DNA of 64,000 bases from Brevibacillus reuszeri. GTDB taxonomy: Bacteria > Bacillota > Bacilli > Brevibacillales > Brevibacillaceae. The stretch covers positions 1 to 64,000 of the forward strand of contig NZ_BEXF01000030.1 of the NCBI RefSeq assembly GCF_002897295.1, written 5' to 3'. The position numbers and the translations under genes are program-made. Below the pieces are notes generated by a model. That model was not told the DNA's origin. It ran no database searches and worked only from the letters and a program-made list of their open reading frames with translations. Positions 17,704-25,977 of this stretch are shown piece after piece (within the stretch, counting starts at the first letter, position 1; every line of letters begins with the position of its first letter).

Positions 17704-18278
17704 TTCTCTCCCTCTCCTCCTGTTTGCGCAGCCAAAAGACCGCCCAGTAAAATATCAATCATGGCATCCAATGCTTCGCTGATCGTCATCTGATGATTGC
17801 CTGCGATTTGCTGATCAATGAGCTGCTCGATGCCGCCCGTGTACATTTGAATCAGGACAGGCAACTGGATTTTTCGAAAAATCCCTTGCTCGACTCCGTG
17901 CTCAAGAATGATTCGAACATGCTCCCACTCTTGTTGGTTGAATTCCTCAATCAGCTTCCACTGCTCAGGATAATAACGCTTGAGCTCATACCATACCCGC
18001 AAATCTGTACGGGCGAAGCTGTTTGGGACCAGGGCCAAAAGCTGCCTCATCTTTTCGGCCAAGTCCATCTGGTGATCGTGCAAAATCTCATCCTCGCGCT
18101 CCCGTATATCCTGCAGGCTTTCCTCAATCACGTTTGCGATCAGCGCTTCCTTTGATGGGAAATAGGCATACAAGGTCTTTGTGCTCATCGCTGCTCTTCG
18201 CGCCAAATCGGACATCGTGAACCGTACGCCCCGTGCCTCTATTTCCTGAATCGCACACTGAATAATCCGCTCTTGCAT
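17700..18278 (-). CDS. yvaF: TetR-family regulator (YvaF-like)
   Basis: The protein has 192 residues. The N-terminal TetR helix-turn-helix (about 8-50) includes FTMSDLARRAAMSTKTLYAYFPSKEALI. A ligand-binding C-terminal domain follows. It is the first gene of the YvaF-YvaE-YvaD unit and is expected to repress it. A 28-bp element with 9-bp inverted arms (18308-18335) just upstream could be its operator. The start codon is ATG at 18278. Confidence 0.88.
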   Translation of the reverse strand: MQERIIQCAIQEIEARGVRFTMSDLARRAAMSTKTLYAYFPSKEALIANVIEESLQDIREREDEILHDHQMDLAEKMRQLLALVPNSFARTDLRVWYELKRYYPEQWKLIEEFNQQEWEHVRIILEHGVEQGIFRKIQLPVLIQMYTGGIEQLIDQQIAGNHQMTISEALDAMIDILLGGLLAAQTGGEGEK

Positions 18279-18307
18279 ATGCGTATGACACTCCCTTCGG
18301 AAAACGA

Positions 18308-18335
18308 GGAAAATATTTAGTTTTTTATATTTTCC
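18308..18335. promoter_or_regulatory. Inverted repeat upstream of the YvaF operon, possible operator
   Basis: GGAAAATAT and ATATTTTCC are perfect 9-bp arms separated by 10 bp, about 30 bp before the TetR start. A TTGACA (-35-like, minus strand) sits at about 18349-18354, upstream of it. The position suits autorepression by the TetR protein. Confidence 0.5.
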
Positions 18336-18353
18336 ACTATAGCTATCTTTTTG

Positions 18354-19808
18354 TCAACTGTCTCCAAACCATGCTTGGTACAGCGCTTTGATCCCCGGCT
18401 CAATTTGATCCAGCGGGATGCCTGCGAATCCGAGAAAAAACTCCTTGGGCATCACTGGCGGAGGGGACAGCCAAGTAAACGATGCTGAAGATGCTCTCAC
18501 ACCTGCCTGCATCGCAAGCTGCTTCAACTCCTCCTCGCTTTTCTCAGCGTGCACATGCAGCAGCACGTGAAAGCCTGCGTCCTTTCCAATTACGCGAGCC
18601 CGATCGCCAAAATGTCTTTGGACAGCCTCCAGCAGAGCATCATGCTTTTTGCGATAGTGACTTCTCATTTTGCGGACATGCTTTTCAAACAAGCCCTTTT
18701 CCATAAAAGCCTGCAAGGTTCGCTGATGCAGCCGAGACGCTGACTGCTCTAAAAGTGTCGCTCGAAGCAGTCTGTAGTAGCTCTCCATGAGTGTTTCAGG
18801 TAGAACCATGTACCACACGCCGATTGCCGGGGCCATGACCTGCGCAAATCCTCCCATGTAAATGACGTTTGCATTCGGAACCAGGCCCTGCAGAGAAGGG
18901 ATTGGTCTGCCGTGATAGCGAAACTCTCCGTCGTAATCGTCCTCGATGATATAACCGGAAACCGCTTGAGCCCACTCCAGTACTTGCAGCCGCTTGGACA
19001 CGGGCATGATCATCCCGCGTGGATATTGATGGGAAGGCGACACGACAACCAATCCAACGTCCGCAGCATACAGCTCACTTATACTGATCCCGTCTTCCTC
19101 CAGCGCCACAGGTACTGCTTCGTAACCATGCTGGCGAAACGTATTGGCGTACAGGAGATATCCCGGATTCTCCACCCCCACTCGCTTATGCTTGTGACCT
19201 AGCATCAAGCTGATGAGCGAGAGCAAGCCGAACTGATCAGCTCCAATCACGATCTGGTCTGGCTGACAAACGACACCGCGATAGCGATGAAGATAGCTTG
19301 CAATTTGCTGGCGTAGACCAGATTCACCCTGAGGGTCACCGTAAAAAAGCTCCTCCTGCTGCTCCAGGCGCATCGTTTGATTGTACAAGCGGCGCCAATC
19401 CGCATACGGAAAAAGCGTAAAGTCATTTTGGGACATGTGAAAGTCGTACTTGTAGGTTTTATCGTCACGCAGCAGAGGGCGTCTGCTTGTCGTGGCCTCG
19501 GATTGCTGATGACGAGAGCCATACTCGCTACGTACTGCCTTCTCTGGTCCTACCTCCGGATCAGGCAATGCCTCCACATAATATCCGCTACGCGGCTTGC
19601 TCTGGATAAACCCTTCTGCTAAAAGCTGCTGGTACGCCATTTCGACTGGAGTCGTGCTCAGCCCCAGCAAATCAGCCAGCTTGCGGACGGAAGGCAAGCG
19701 CGTATGCTCAGTCAGTCTTCCTGTGACAATTTCGTTTTTCAGAGCGGTATAAAGCTGTACATATTGGGGCTCGTCCCTATTTCCATTCCATTTCGGGGTT
19801 AGAAGCAT
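18354..19808 (-). CDS. MocR-type GntR regulator lacking the PLP lysine
   Basis: The protein has 484 residues. A GntR winged helix (about 15-80) is joined to an aminotransferase-like domain. Ligand-site features such as IIEDDYDGEFRYHGRP are intact. However, the segment that normally reads SFSKxLxPxLRxGY is GGFAQVMAPAIGVWY here. The Schiff-base lysine is therefore Gln 323 (codon 18840-18842), and the conserved Arg of the same loop is also lost. It cannot bind PLP covalently in the usual way. The ATG at 19808 is preceded by AAAGG. It is divergent from an acetyltransferase gene, which may be its target. Confidence 0.88.
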   Translation of the reverse strand: MLLTPKWNGNRDEPQYVQLYTALKNEIVTGRLTEHTRLPSVRKLADLLGLSTTPVEMAYQQLLAEGFIQSKPRSGYYVEALPDPEVGPEKAVRSEYGSRHQQSEATTSRRPLLRDDKTYKYDFHMSQNDFTLFPYADWRRLYNQTMRLEQQEELFYGDPQGESGLRQQIASYLHRYRGVVCQPDQIVIGADQFGLLSLISLMLGHKHKRVGVENPGYLLYANTFRQHGYEAVPVALEEDGISISELYAADVGLVVVSPSHQYPRGMIMPVSKRLQVLEWAQAVSGYIIEDDYDGEFRYHGRPIPSLQGLVPNANVIYMGGFAQVMAPAIGVWYMVLPETLMESYYRLLRATLLEQSASRLHQRTLQAFMEKGLFEKHVRKMRSHYRKKHDALLEAVQRHFGDRARVIGKDAGFHVLLHVHAEKSEEELKQLAMQAGVRASSASFTWLSPPPVMPKEFFLGFAGIPLDQIEPGIKALYQAWFGDS

Positions 19809-19938
19809 GTACCTTTCACCTCAATCTGTCCTTTTAAATATTGCAAAACTGCCCATTTCCAAGTATACACAATTCCACTATTCTATTTAAAAATACGTCT
19901 TGGCAGGACGATTCAAAACAAACAGGAGGACACCACAA

Positions 19939-20511
19939 ATGTCTACTCATGCACATCCGAATACTCCGGTTCGCTTTTTGGAAGGCGAGCGAGTCTATTT
20001 GCGACCGATTGGACAAGAAGATAGCGAGTTTTACTACCGCTCCTTATACAGCAAGGAAACGCGCAAGCTGACAGGGACACAGAAGCACTACACGCGCGAG
20101 CAGATCCAGCAATACATCGAGAACAAAGGACAGGATTCATCCAGCGTTCTTCTATTAATCTCCCTGTGCGAAAATGATCAGGTCATTGGTGATATCCAGA
20201 TTGGCGACATCGATACATACAACCGCAATGCGTTTATCCGTATCGCTATCGATCAGTCAGCCTACCAAGGAAAAGGGTACGGGAGTGAAGCCATACAGCT
20301 GATGCTGGACTACGGCTTCGGCATCCTCAACCTGCACAGGATTGAGCTGAATGTTTTCGCCTACAATGCACGTGCGATTCACACATATGAAAAGCTCGGC
20401 TTTGTGCAGGAAGGCGTGCAGCGACAAGCGCTGTATTACGACCACAAGTACCATGACTCCATCCTCATGTCCATGCTCGCTGACGAGTACCGGGCGAAAT
20501 ATGTAAAGTAG
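19939..20511 (+). CDS. GNAT-family N-acetyltransferase (RimJ/RimL type)
   Basis: This 190-residue acetyl-CoA-dependent acetyltransferase has the motif A loop QSAYQGKGYGSEAIQLMLDY for CoA binding and the downstream LNLHRIELNVFAYNARAIHTYEKLGF, typical of RimJ/RimL or SpeG-like enzymes. The ATG at 19939 was chosen because AGGAGGA lies 8 nt upstream; a longer frame starts 39 nt earlier. It stands alone with a terminator behind it and is divergent from the lysine-less MocR regulator. The acceptor could be a protein N-terminus, polyamine or small amine. Confidence 0.88.
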   Translation: MSTHAHPNTPVRFLEGERVYLRPIGQEDSEFYYRSLYSKETRKLTGTQKHYTREQIQQYIENKGQDSSSVLLLISLCENDQVIGDIQIGDIDTYNRNAFIRIAIDQSAYQGKGYGSEAIQLMLDYGFGILNLHRIELNVFAYNARAIHTYEKLGFVQEGVQRQALYYDHKYHDSILMSMLADEYRAKYVK

Positions 20512-20563
20512 CCTTGGTGCGAAAACGAGCAAAGGTCTCCCCAAGCCAGCGCATACAAAATTG

Positions 20564-20596
20564 GCCCTTAGGTGGATTCCTAAGGGCTTCTTTTTC
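20564..20596. terminator. Terminator
   Basis: GCCCTTAG and CTAAGGGC form an 8-bp stem followed by TTCTTTTTC on the plus strand. It ends the acetyltransferase unit and may also serve mrfB on the minus strand. Confidence 0.8.
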
Positions 20597-20610
20597 TACA
20601 GCTTATTCAG

Positions 20611-22050
20611 TTATTCGCTTTGGTTGTCTCCCGTCCAATCAAACAACCCGGAAATCAGGCCATCCTCCTCTGCCTGGCTTCCACGTCCTTTTGCCTCCAG
20701 TCGCTCAATCCGCTTCTGATAGGCAAGTGCGTCTGCCTTGGACCTGTTGCGTAAAAGGCTTCCTCGCTTCTTCCACTGCTCGTAGGCTAGCCGCGTATAA
20801 TGGAGCGCTTTTTCCCAATCTTTGAACTGATGCTCGCATACCTTGGCTGCCTCGATATACACCTCTTCTGGGACGTAGCTGGATGATTTTATGCTAGACT
20901 CCCAAACTTCCAGGGCCTGCTGATAGTTTTTTTGCTTTTTATAGAGATGTCCGATCGCCAGTTTCGCCCGATTGCTCCACGAATGATTGCTGCCTGCTAC
21001 AAGTCGGTATCCGTCCATGGCTGCCTCTTGATCACCCAGCGCTTCATACCATCTCGCAATCTCAAAGCGCTCTTCATGAGACACTGCTTCCTGCTCATGA
21101 TGGAGCAACAGCCGGGTCATGTGAATATAGAGCGTAATGAGAGACAAGACATCCGTCTCATTATGGTGCAGCACTCCTTCGACCACATCAGGGTCTTGCG
21201 AATGCAAAAAATCAAAATACCGCACGGGAGCCAGAAAGCCCGGCAAATCATCCTCGCGGAAAACGTCCAGCTTTTCCTGCTCGATAATCCCCAATCGGCA
21301 TGACTCCAGCTCGGCCTTCCACAATCTTCTCGCTCCATGCAAAAGGTCCAAATGTCCAAACGCAGGCAAAGCAGGCACCTGATCGCGAATCAGCGTGTGC
21401 CGGGTCCGCACCTGCGGCCAGTCGAACGACTTTCCGTTAAATGTCACGAGATGTGAGGATTTCTCCGCTTGCTCCAAAAACGACTGGTACAACGTCACTT
21501 CCGCGTGCGGAGCAGGCAGAAAATGCTGCCGAACAACTACCTCTTCTCCTTCGAGACGGCTGTATCCCAACAAAAATACCGTATTGCCCGCACCACCAGA
21601 CAGCCCCGTCGTTTCCGTGTCAAAAAACAACAGGTCTTCTGGGCGTCTGCCTGCCGCAGATAGCGGATGAGCTTTGCCTGACGCTTCCCACGACGCAATC
21701 ACATCATGCAGCTCGGAAAAGGCATAGGCTCCGTGCTTTTGCCCGATGGGATATCGGACTTCGCGGATCATGACATGCTCATCTTCCCAAATGTACGGCG
21801 ACGCTTGGAGCTTTTCCCACCGATCTGCATACGGAATTTCCGGCTCTTTTTCCTGTGCTGGGGGCTCCGTTTCTGTCGATGCTGATAGCGGTTGTGTAGC
21901 TTGCTGTTCCACAGCTGGCTCTTGGGCACACTCTGCTTGTTCTTGCTCCACTGCCGCTGCCGCGACTGCTTCCGCCGACAGGGATGCCGTTTTGTCTGTT
22001 TCCTTGACCAAGTGCCCCTTCATCCGTTGCAGCTTGGACTTAAGAGACAT
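20611..22050 (-). CDS. mrfB: MrfB (YprB) DEDDh exonuclease with TPR region
   Basis: This 479-residue RNase H-fold 3'-5' exonuclease has the first catalytic motif FFDTETTGLSGG at about D144/E146, then LVTFNGKSFDWPQVRTRH and HHNETDVLSLITLY, which supply the other acidic/His residues. The C-terminal third looks like TPR helices. In Bacillus subtilis MrfB works with the helicase MrfA to repair mitomycin C damage. An Ala/Glu/Gln-rich N-terminal linker (about 20-75) makes it longer than the B. subtilis protein. The ATG at 22050 has AAGGAGG 8 nt upstream and overlaps the end of mrfA. Confidence 0.9.
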   Translation of the reverse strand: MSLKSKLQRMKGHLVKETDKTASLSAEAVAAAAVEQEQAECAQEPAVEQQATQPLSASTETEPPAQEKEPEIPYADRWEKLQASPYIWEDEHVMIREVRYPIGQKHGAYAFSELHDVIASWEASGKAHPLSAAGRRPEDLLFFDTETTGLSGGAGNTVFLLGYSRLEGEEVVVRQHFLPAPHAEVTLYQSFLEQAEKSSHLVTFNGKSFDWPQVRTRHTLIRDQVPALPAFGHLDLLHGARRLWKAELESCRLGIIEQEKLDVFREDDLPGFLAPVRYFDFLHSQDPDVVEGVLHHNETDVLSLITLYIHMTRLLLHHEQEAVSHEERFEIARWYEALGDQEAAMDGYRLVAGSNHSWSNRAKLAIGHLYKKQKNYQQALEVWESSIKSSSYVPEEVYIEAAKVCEHQFKDWEKALHYTRLAYEQWKKRGSLLRNRSKADALAYQKRIERLEAKGRGSQAEEDGLISGLFDWTGDNQSE

Positions 22051-24322
22051 ACGCGCTTCCTCCTTGCGCGACACGCAGCAAGGTCATAGCCAGCTCCTTG
22101 CTGCCGTCATCCGTTGCCCCTACACAAGACGGACAGCCTGACTCGCATGGACAAGAGACAATCATCCTCTCCGCCTGCGTGAGAATCATCTCCATCTCTT
22201 TGTACACCTGCTCGCTCAGGCCAATTCCGCCAGGATAACGGTCATACAAGAAGATCGTCGGCTCCTGCGAATGAACAGCCTTACGCTGCGGAATGACGTG
22301 CAAATCCATCGGGTCGCACATGACGAACAATGGAGCGACGTGCTGCAAAACATGCGCCAACCCGACCAGACCCCGCTCCACATCCTCCGTGCCGATTTCC
22401 GTGAGCAGCGTCTCTGAAAAACCGATCCAGGCAGCATTCGTATGCAGCTCTTCTTCTGGCAAATGAATCGGGCCAGAGCCGATATTTTCATGCGTCTCGA
22501 ATTTGATTTTTTTAAAGATCGTCGCCATCGCATGCACGGAGACCTCTCCGTAGGCAAACGCACTTTGAGCATGGCTGCGGTACTGATCCTGCTCCAGCAC
22601 CTTGAGCTGAACAGCCAGATTGGCGTCCGTGTAGTAGTCGACCTGTACTTCGCGGACATACGCCTTCTTTTCCTCGTAATCAAGCTTTTCTACCTGGAAT
22701 TGCGTGCCCTGATGCAAGTAAATGGCTTCGTCATGCAGCAGTGTTATCGAGCTGAACCGGTCCATTTCCCCGATGACTCGCTCGTTGCCCCGTTCACTGA
22801 TATCGATAATGACGACATTTTCCTGGGACGCCGACCGCAGACTGATGTTATGCGCTGGGAAGGAATCGTTCATCCAAAACCATTTGCCCTTTGAAAAATG
22901 CAGCACCTGCTCCTCGGTCAAAAACTCCAGAATCTCCACGATTTCCGCGCGTCCAAAACGATCTCCCTCGCGGAAAGGCAGCTCGTAGGCTGCGCATTTG
23001 AGATGATCGACCAAAATGATCAGGTTGTCCGGGTTGATCCGCGCTGTCTCTGGACTGCGATCAAAAAAATACTCGGGATGAGCGATGACGTATTGATCCA
23101 GCGGCGTCGAGCTGCCGACCATCACGACCACAGACTCTCCTTGCCGTCTCCCAGCACGTCCTGCCTGCTGCCACGTACTCGCCACGGAGCCCGGATACCC
23201 GGTAATGACACACGCCTGCAGCTGGCCGATATCGACGCCGAGCTCCAAGGCATTCGTACTGACAACGCCCATGATTTCGCCGTTTCGCAGGCCACGCTCG
23301 ATTTCCCGCCGCTGGCTGGGCAAATACCCGCCGCGGTATCCTTGGATCGTCTTGGGACCGAGCTTGCGCTTAATCAATTCCTGCAAGTAAGTCAGCAAAA
23401 TTTCCACGCGCACACGGCTTCTCGCAAACAAAATGGTCTGAATGCCGTTGGTCAAGAATTGCTCGGTAATGTCACGCGCTTCGAGTGTGGCGCTGCGCCG
23501 AATGTTCAGCTGCCGATTGACCACAGGTGGATTGTAGAAAACAAAATGCTTTGTTCCCGCTGGCGCTCCATTATTGTCGACCAGCTCTACTTGCTCTTCG
23601 GTCAACAGCTCTGCCAGCTCTTTTGGATTGGCAATCGTCGCCGAGGTGCAAATAAATTGCGGATGGCTGCCATAAAAGGCACAGATGCGTTTCAAGCGGC
23701 GAATTACGTTGGCAACGTGGCTTCCGAACACACCTCGATACGTATGTAGCTCGTCGATGACGACATATTTCAGATGCTCAAAAAAGGAAACCCACTTGGT
23801 GTGATGCGGCAAAATAGCAGAATGGAGCATATCGGGGTTGGTAATGACGATATTCCCTGCTTTTCGGACCATCTGGCGTATATTCGCTGGCGTGTCTCCA
23901 TCGTACGTTTCCGATTTAATCGAAAGACCCATTTCGGAAATCAGCTCATGCAGCTCGGACTTTTGATCCTGCGCCAGGGCTTTGGTCGGAAACAGGTAGA
24001 GTGCGCGAGCCTGCGTGTCCTCTGATAACGTCTGCAGGATCGGCAGATGATAGCACATGCTTTTTCCGGAGGCGGTAGGCGTTACTGCTACGATATGCTT
24101 TCCTTCGCGCACGTGGCGAAAGGAGGTTTCTTGGTGGGTATACAGTGAGGTAATTCCTCGTCTGACGAGTGCATCCTTTATGCGTGAATCCATTTCGAGT
24201 GGAAAAGGAACGGACTTTGCTTCGCGCGGAGGAATGACCTTCCAATGCGCAATATTATCGCGAAAACGTTCGTCTGTTTTCAAGTAATCCAGTACGGCAG
24301 ACATGTCTTTTTTTCGATTCAT
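22040..24322 (-). CDS. mrfA: MrfA (YprA) DExH-box helicase with DUF1998 domain
   Basis: This 760-residue superfamily 2 helicase has Walker A TPTASGKSMCYHLP, the DExH motif VVIDELHTYRG, motif VI QQAGRAGRRQGES, and a C-terminal DUF1998 region ending in a four-cysteine cluster CPCESGCPSC that should bind zinc. MrfA unwinds damaged DNA in a mitomycin-specific excision pathway with the nuclease MrfB. The ATG at 24322 was preferred over the longer frame because AAGGTG lies 6 nt upstream. It overlaps mrfB by 11 nt. Confidence 0.92.
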   Translation of the reverse strand: MNRKKDMSAVLDYLKTDERFRDNIAHWKVIPPREAKSVPFPLEMDSRIKDALVRRGITSLYTHQETSFRHVREGKHIVAVTPTASGKSMCYHLPILQTLSEDTQARALYLFPTKALAQDQKSELHELISEMGLSIKSETYDGDTPANIRQMVRKAGNIVITNPDMLHSAILPHHTKWVSFFEHLKYVVIDELHTYRGVFGSHVANVIRRLKRICAFYGSHPQFICTSATIANPKELAELLTEEQVELVDNNGAPAGTKHFVFYNPPVVNRQLNIRRSATLEARDITEQFLTNGIQTILFARSRVRVEILLTYLQELIKRKLGPKTIQGYRGGYLPSQRREIERGLRNGEIMGVVSTNALELGVDIGQLQACVITGYPGSVASTWQQAGRAGRRQGESVVVMVGSSTPLDQYVIAHPEYFFDRSPETARINPDNLIILVDHLKCAAYELPFREGDRFGRAEIVEILEFLTEEQVLHFSKGKWFWMNDSFPAHNISLRSASQENVVIIDISERGNERVIGEMDRFSSITLLHDEAIYLHQGTQFQVEKLDYEEKKAYVREVQVDYYTDANLAVQLKVLEQDQYRSHAQSAFAYGEVSVHAMATIFKKIKFETHENIGSGPIHLPEEELHTNAAWIGFSETLLTEIGTEDVERGLVGLAHVLQHVAPLFVMCDPMDLHVIPQRKAVHSQEPTIFLYDRYPGGIGLSEQVYKEMEMILTQAERMIVSCPCESGCPSCVGATDDGSKELAMTLLRVAQGGSAYVS

Positions 24323-24438
24323 CTTCGTCACCTTCTTGCCCTTATTGTACGAATAGGCGTTCGGGTTGTAAATGTATAAATCCGACATCATCTGAGTAGC
24401 TTTAAAAAAAGAGGAGGTTGGCGTGCTGTTGTGGTGGG

Positions 24439-24642
24439 GAGGAAAAAGGAGAAAACGCTTCAGCTTCTTGGGTACCTTGCTTGGGGGTCATTCCTGTACG
24501 GCTACATGCAAAAAGAGAAACCGCGTCCAAAGTAGCCATCTCGGGATGCTTCTCAGAGGTGGACGCTTAAGGGCGTGTTTCTCTTTTTGCACTCCGCCTC
24601 GGCTGGTCCCCAAAGAGCTTCGCGGTTTTCTCCTTTTTCCTC
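24439..24642. repeat. Large imperfect inverted repeat
   Basis: An 18-bp arm at 24439-24456 (GAGGAAAAAGGAGAAAAC) is perfectly complementary to 24625-24642. An inner 15-bp arm, TGCAAAAAGAGAAAC (24507-24521), is complementary to 24577-24591. A further GCGTCC/GGACGC pair lies inside (24523-24528 and 24561-24566). The arms differ in length between these blocks, so the fold is asymmetric. It could be a non-autonomous mobile or dispersed repeat. No second copy was seen in the window. Confidence 0.75.
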
Positions 24643-24721
24643 GGTCCAGCTTGGGTACTCCTCTGGCATTTTATAAAGCCCTTTAATGATTTGTTTGTTG
24701 GAGGCAGGAAAAGATTCTAAT

Positions 24722-24773
24722 AAAAAAGGCGGGTACACGCATGGAAGATAGACAATTCCATACTGTGCCCGCC
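24722..24773 (-). terminator. Strong rho-independent terminator
   Basis: GGCGGGTACA-ATGGAA pairs with TTCCAT-TGTGCCCGCC, with small mismatches, and is followed on the minus strand by TTTTTT. It lies downstream of the siderophore-binding protein remnant, so it is probably the old terminator of that gene. Confidence 0.8.
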
Positions 24774-24824
24774 TGGGGGTGAGTTATTTACTTGCTAGCT
24801 GAAGAGCTAGCGCCTTCCGCTCTA

Positions 24825-24950
24825 TTACTTCTTCGCCCGTTCTGTTATCCTCTTGACCAGCTCCTTGATTTGCAGCTTCAAGGAGATCGGGTCGTTGCCC
24901 CAGAACAAATCTGGATCAAGTCTGAATACGCGGTCGTTTTTTACTGCTGT
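24825..24950 (-). pseudogene. C-terminal remnant of iron-siderophore ABC substrate-binding protein
   Basis: Read on the minus strand, 41 codons plus a stop encode a segment with LDPDLFWGNDPISLKLQ, ending ITERAKK. This matches the C-terminal end typical of FepB/FhuD-like binding proteins (a V-x-LD-x-DL-x-W-G-x-DPIS pattern). Upstream, this frame is interrupted by a stop within a few codons, and no start or lipoprotein signal is found. The rest of the gene has been deleted or has decayed. The assignment rests on the motif alone. Confidence 0.65.
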
Positions 24951-25227
24951 CCCTTTCCTACTTTATACACAGTACTCGCAGTACGCAGGATGACCGCTTC
25001 AGTCGGCACAATAATGGCCGGAAAGGATAAATAAAGGGCTGCAGGTCTCAGTGTCCATGATCTGCCAAAAGCCGCACATCCTGTAATTCGTAGATAATCG
25101 TATTCATGGCGTCCTCCATACGGGCTCATCTACCTACGTCCTGGCTCTGCCTCAGACTCTCGCAACGCCAAAAAGGCAACCCCTTTTTACAAGCGCCGCC
25201 TTTTTCTCTACTCTTTCTATATTTATT

Positions 25228-25824
25228 CTATGATCCTCTTTCAAATAGCTCCGTCAGATGTTGGACCAATATTCGCTCCATCCGCTCCCCGTCTAAACGC
25301 TTTGGATCAAGCAAGGCATGTAACGCCAAGCCATCGATGATCGCATAGAGCCTTTCCGTCTCAAGTTCCTTGTCTACTTTATTCGGAAGGAGATCAACCT
25401 GCTCCGCATAGTTCATCACCTTTTGCAATCCCGCATAAATCCCGTCGTGCATGGCGTCAAACACATCCTGCTTGTGCCTGAAATAAGCAGTAAATGCGAA
25501 CCATACTTCCGCTTCTGCCATCTTCTCCTGATTCGTCGGGACTAGCTCCAGCAAGAGCCTGATGATTTTTTCTTTTGACGAATATTGTTCCTGTAAAGCG
25601 ATTTTTCCAATTCGCGCTGTGGCTCTTTCTTTGACGAGCGACATCGCATAAATCAGCAGCTCATCTTGTGTTGCAAAGTAATGTCGCAGAGCACCGAGTG
25701 ATAATCCTGCTTCTTTTGCAATGTTGCGTACCGTTGCTCCCTCCATTCCCCGCTCTAAAATGATGCGCCACGTCGCTTCTGCAATCTGCTCTCTTCTTTT
25801 CTCATGATCGATCAGCTTTGGCAT
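25228..25824 (-). CDS. TetR-family regulator
   Basis: The protein has 198 residues. The DNA-binding domain (about 8-55) has GATVRNIAKEAGLSLGALRHYFATQDELLIYAMS. The C-terminal part resembles the BetI/PksA-like TetR_C_6 type (AEVWFAFTAYFRHKQDVFDAMHDGIY). It is divergent from a membrane protein gene across 153 bp with a perfect 20-bp palindrome, so local repression is very likely. The inducer is unknown. The C-terminus ends near the decayed region. Confidence 0.9.
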   Translation of the reverse strand: MPKLIDHEKRREQIAEATWRIILERGMEGATVRNIAKEAGLSLGALRHYFATQDELLIYAMSLVKERATARIGKIALQEQYSSKEKIIRLLLELVPTNQEKMAEAEVWFAFTAYFRHKQDVFDAMHDGIYAGLQKVMNYAEQVDLLPNKVDKELETERLYAIIDGLALHALLDPKRLDGERMERILVQHLTELFERGS

Positions 25825-25862
25825 AGCTGTATTTTATCAAGATCAATAGACCCAAGCAACGA

Positions 25863-25923
25863 AATAATACAATTGTATTATTTAAAAACAGATGCTAAAA
25901 TATTTTTGCAATACAGTTGTACT
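25863..25923. promoter_or_regulatory. TetR operator and promoter for the membrane protein gene
   Basis: AATAATACAATTGTATTATT (25863-25882) is a perfect palindrome. A second, imperfect copy, AATACAGTTGTACT, lies at 25910-25923. On the plus strand, TTGTAT (25873-25878), 17 bp and TAAAAT (25896-25901) make a promoter whose -35 box is inside the first palindrome. The second copy sits just after the -10 box. This is a classic repressor layout. Confidence 0.7.
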
Positions 25924-25977
25924 ATAAAAATTCGTATCCTGTTTAAGGAAGAGCGATCATAAGAGGAGACATGTCAG

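Larger units (their letters stand above)
24323..25227. other. Gene-poor 0.9-kb region with inverted repeat and gene remnant
   Basis: No intact gene was found between mrfA and the TetR gene. The stretch holds a large imperfect inverted repeat (24439-24642), a strong minus-strand terminator (24722-24773) and the C-terminal remnant of an iron-siderophore binding protein (24825-24950). The rest (24951-25227) has short open frames without start sites or recognisable homology. This looks like a decayed segment. Confidence 0.7.

Noticed and set aside
22898..23749. 283-codon plus-strand open frame
   Set aside because: It is a shadow of mrfA on the other strand with no start signal.
24423..24738. Two open frames (24423-24686 plus, 24553-24738 minus) in the repeat region
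   Set aside because: Their sequences are set by the inverted repeat arms; no ribosome site and low-complexity composition.
24941..25129. 62-codon minus-strand open frame upstream of the siderophore-protein remnant
   Set aside because: It is out of frame with the remnant, has no recognisable motif and no clear ribosome site; probably decayed sequence.
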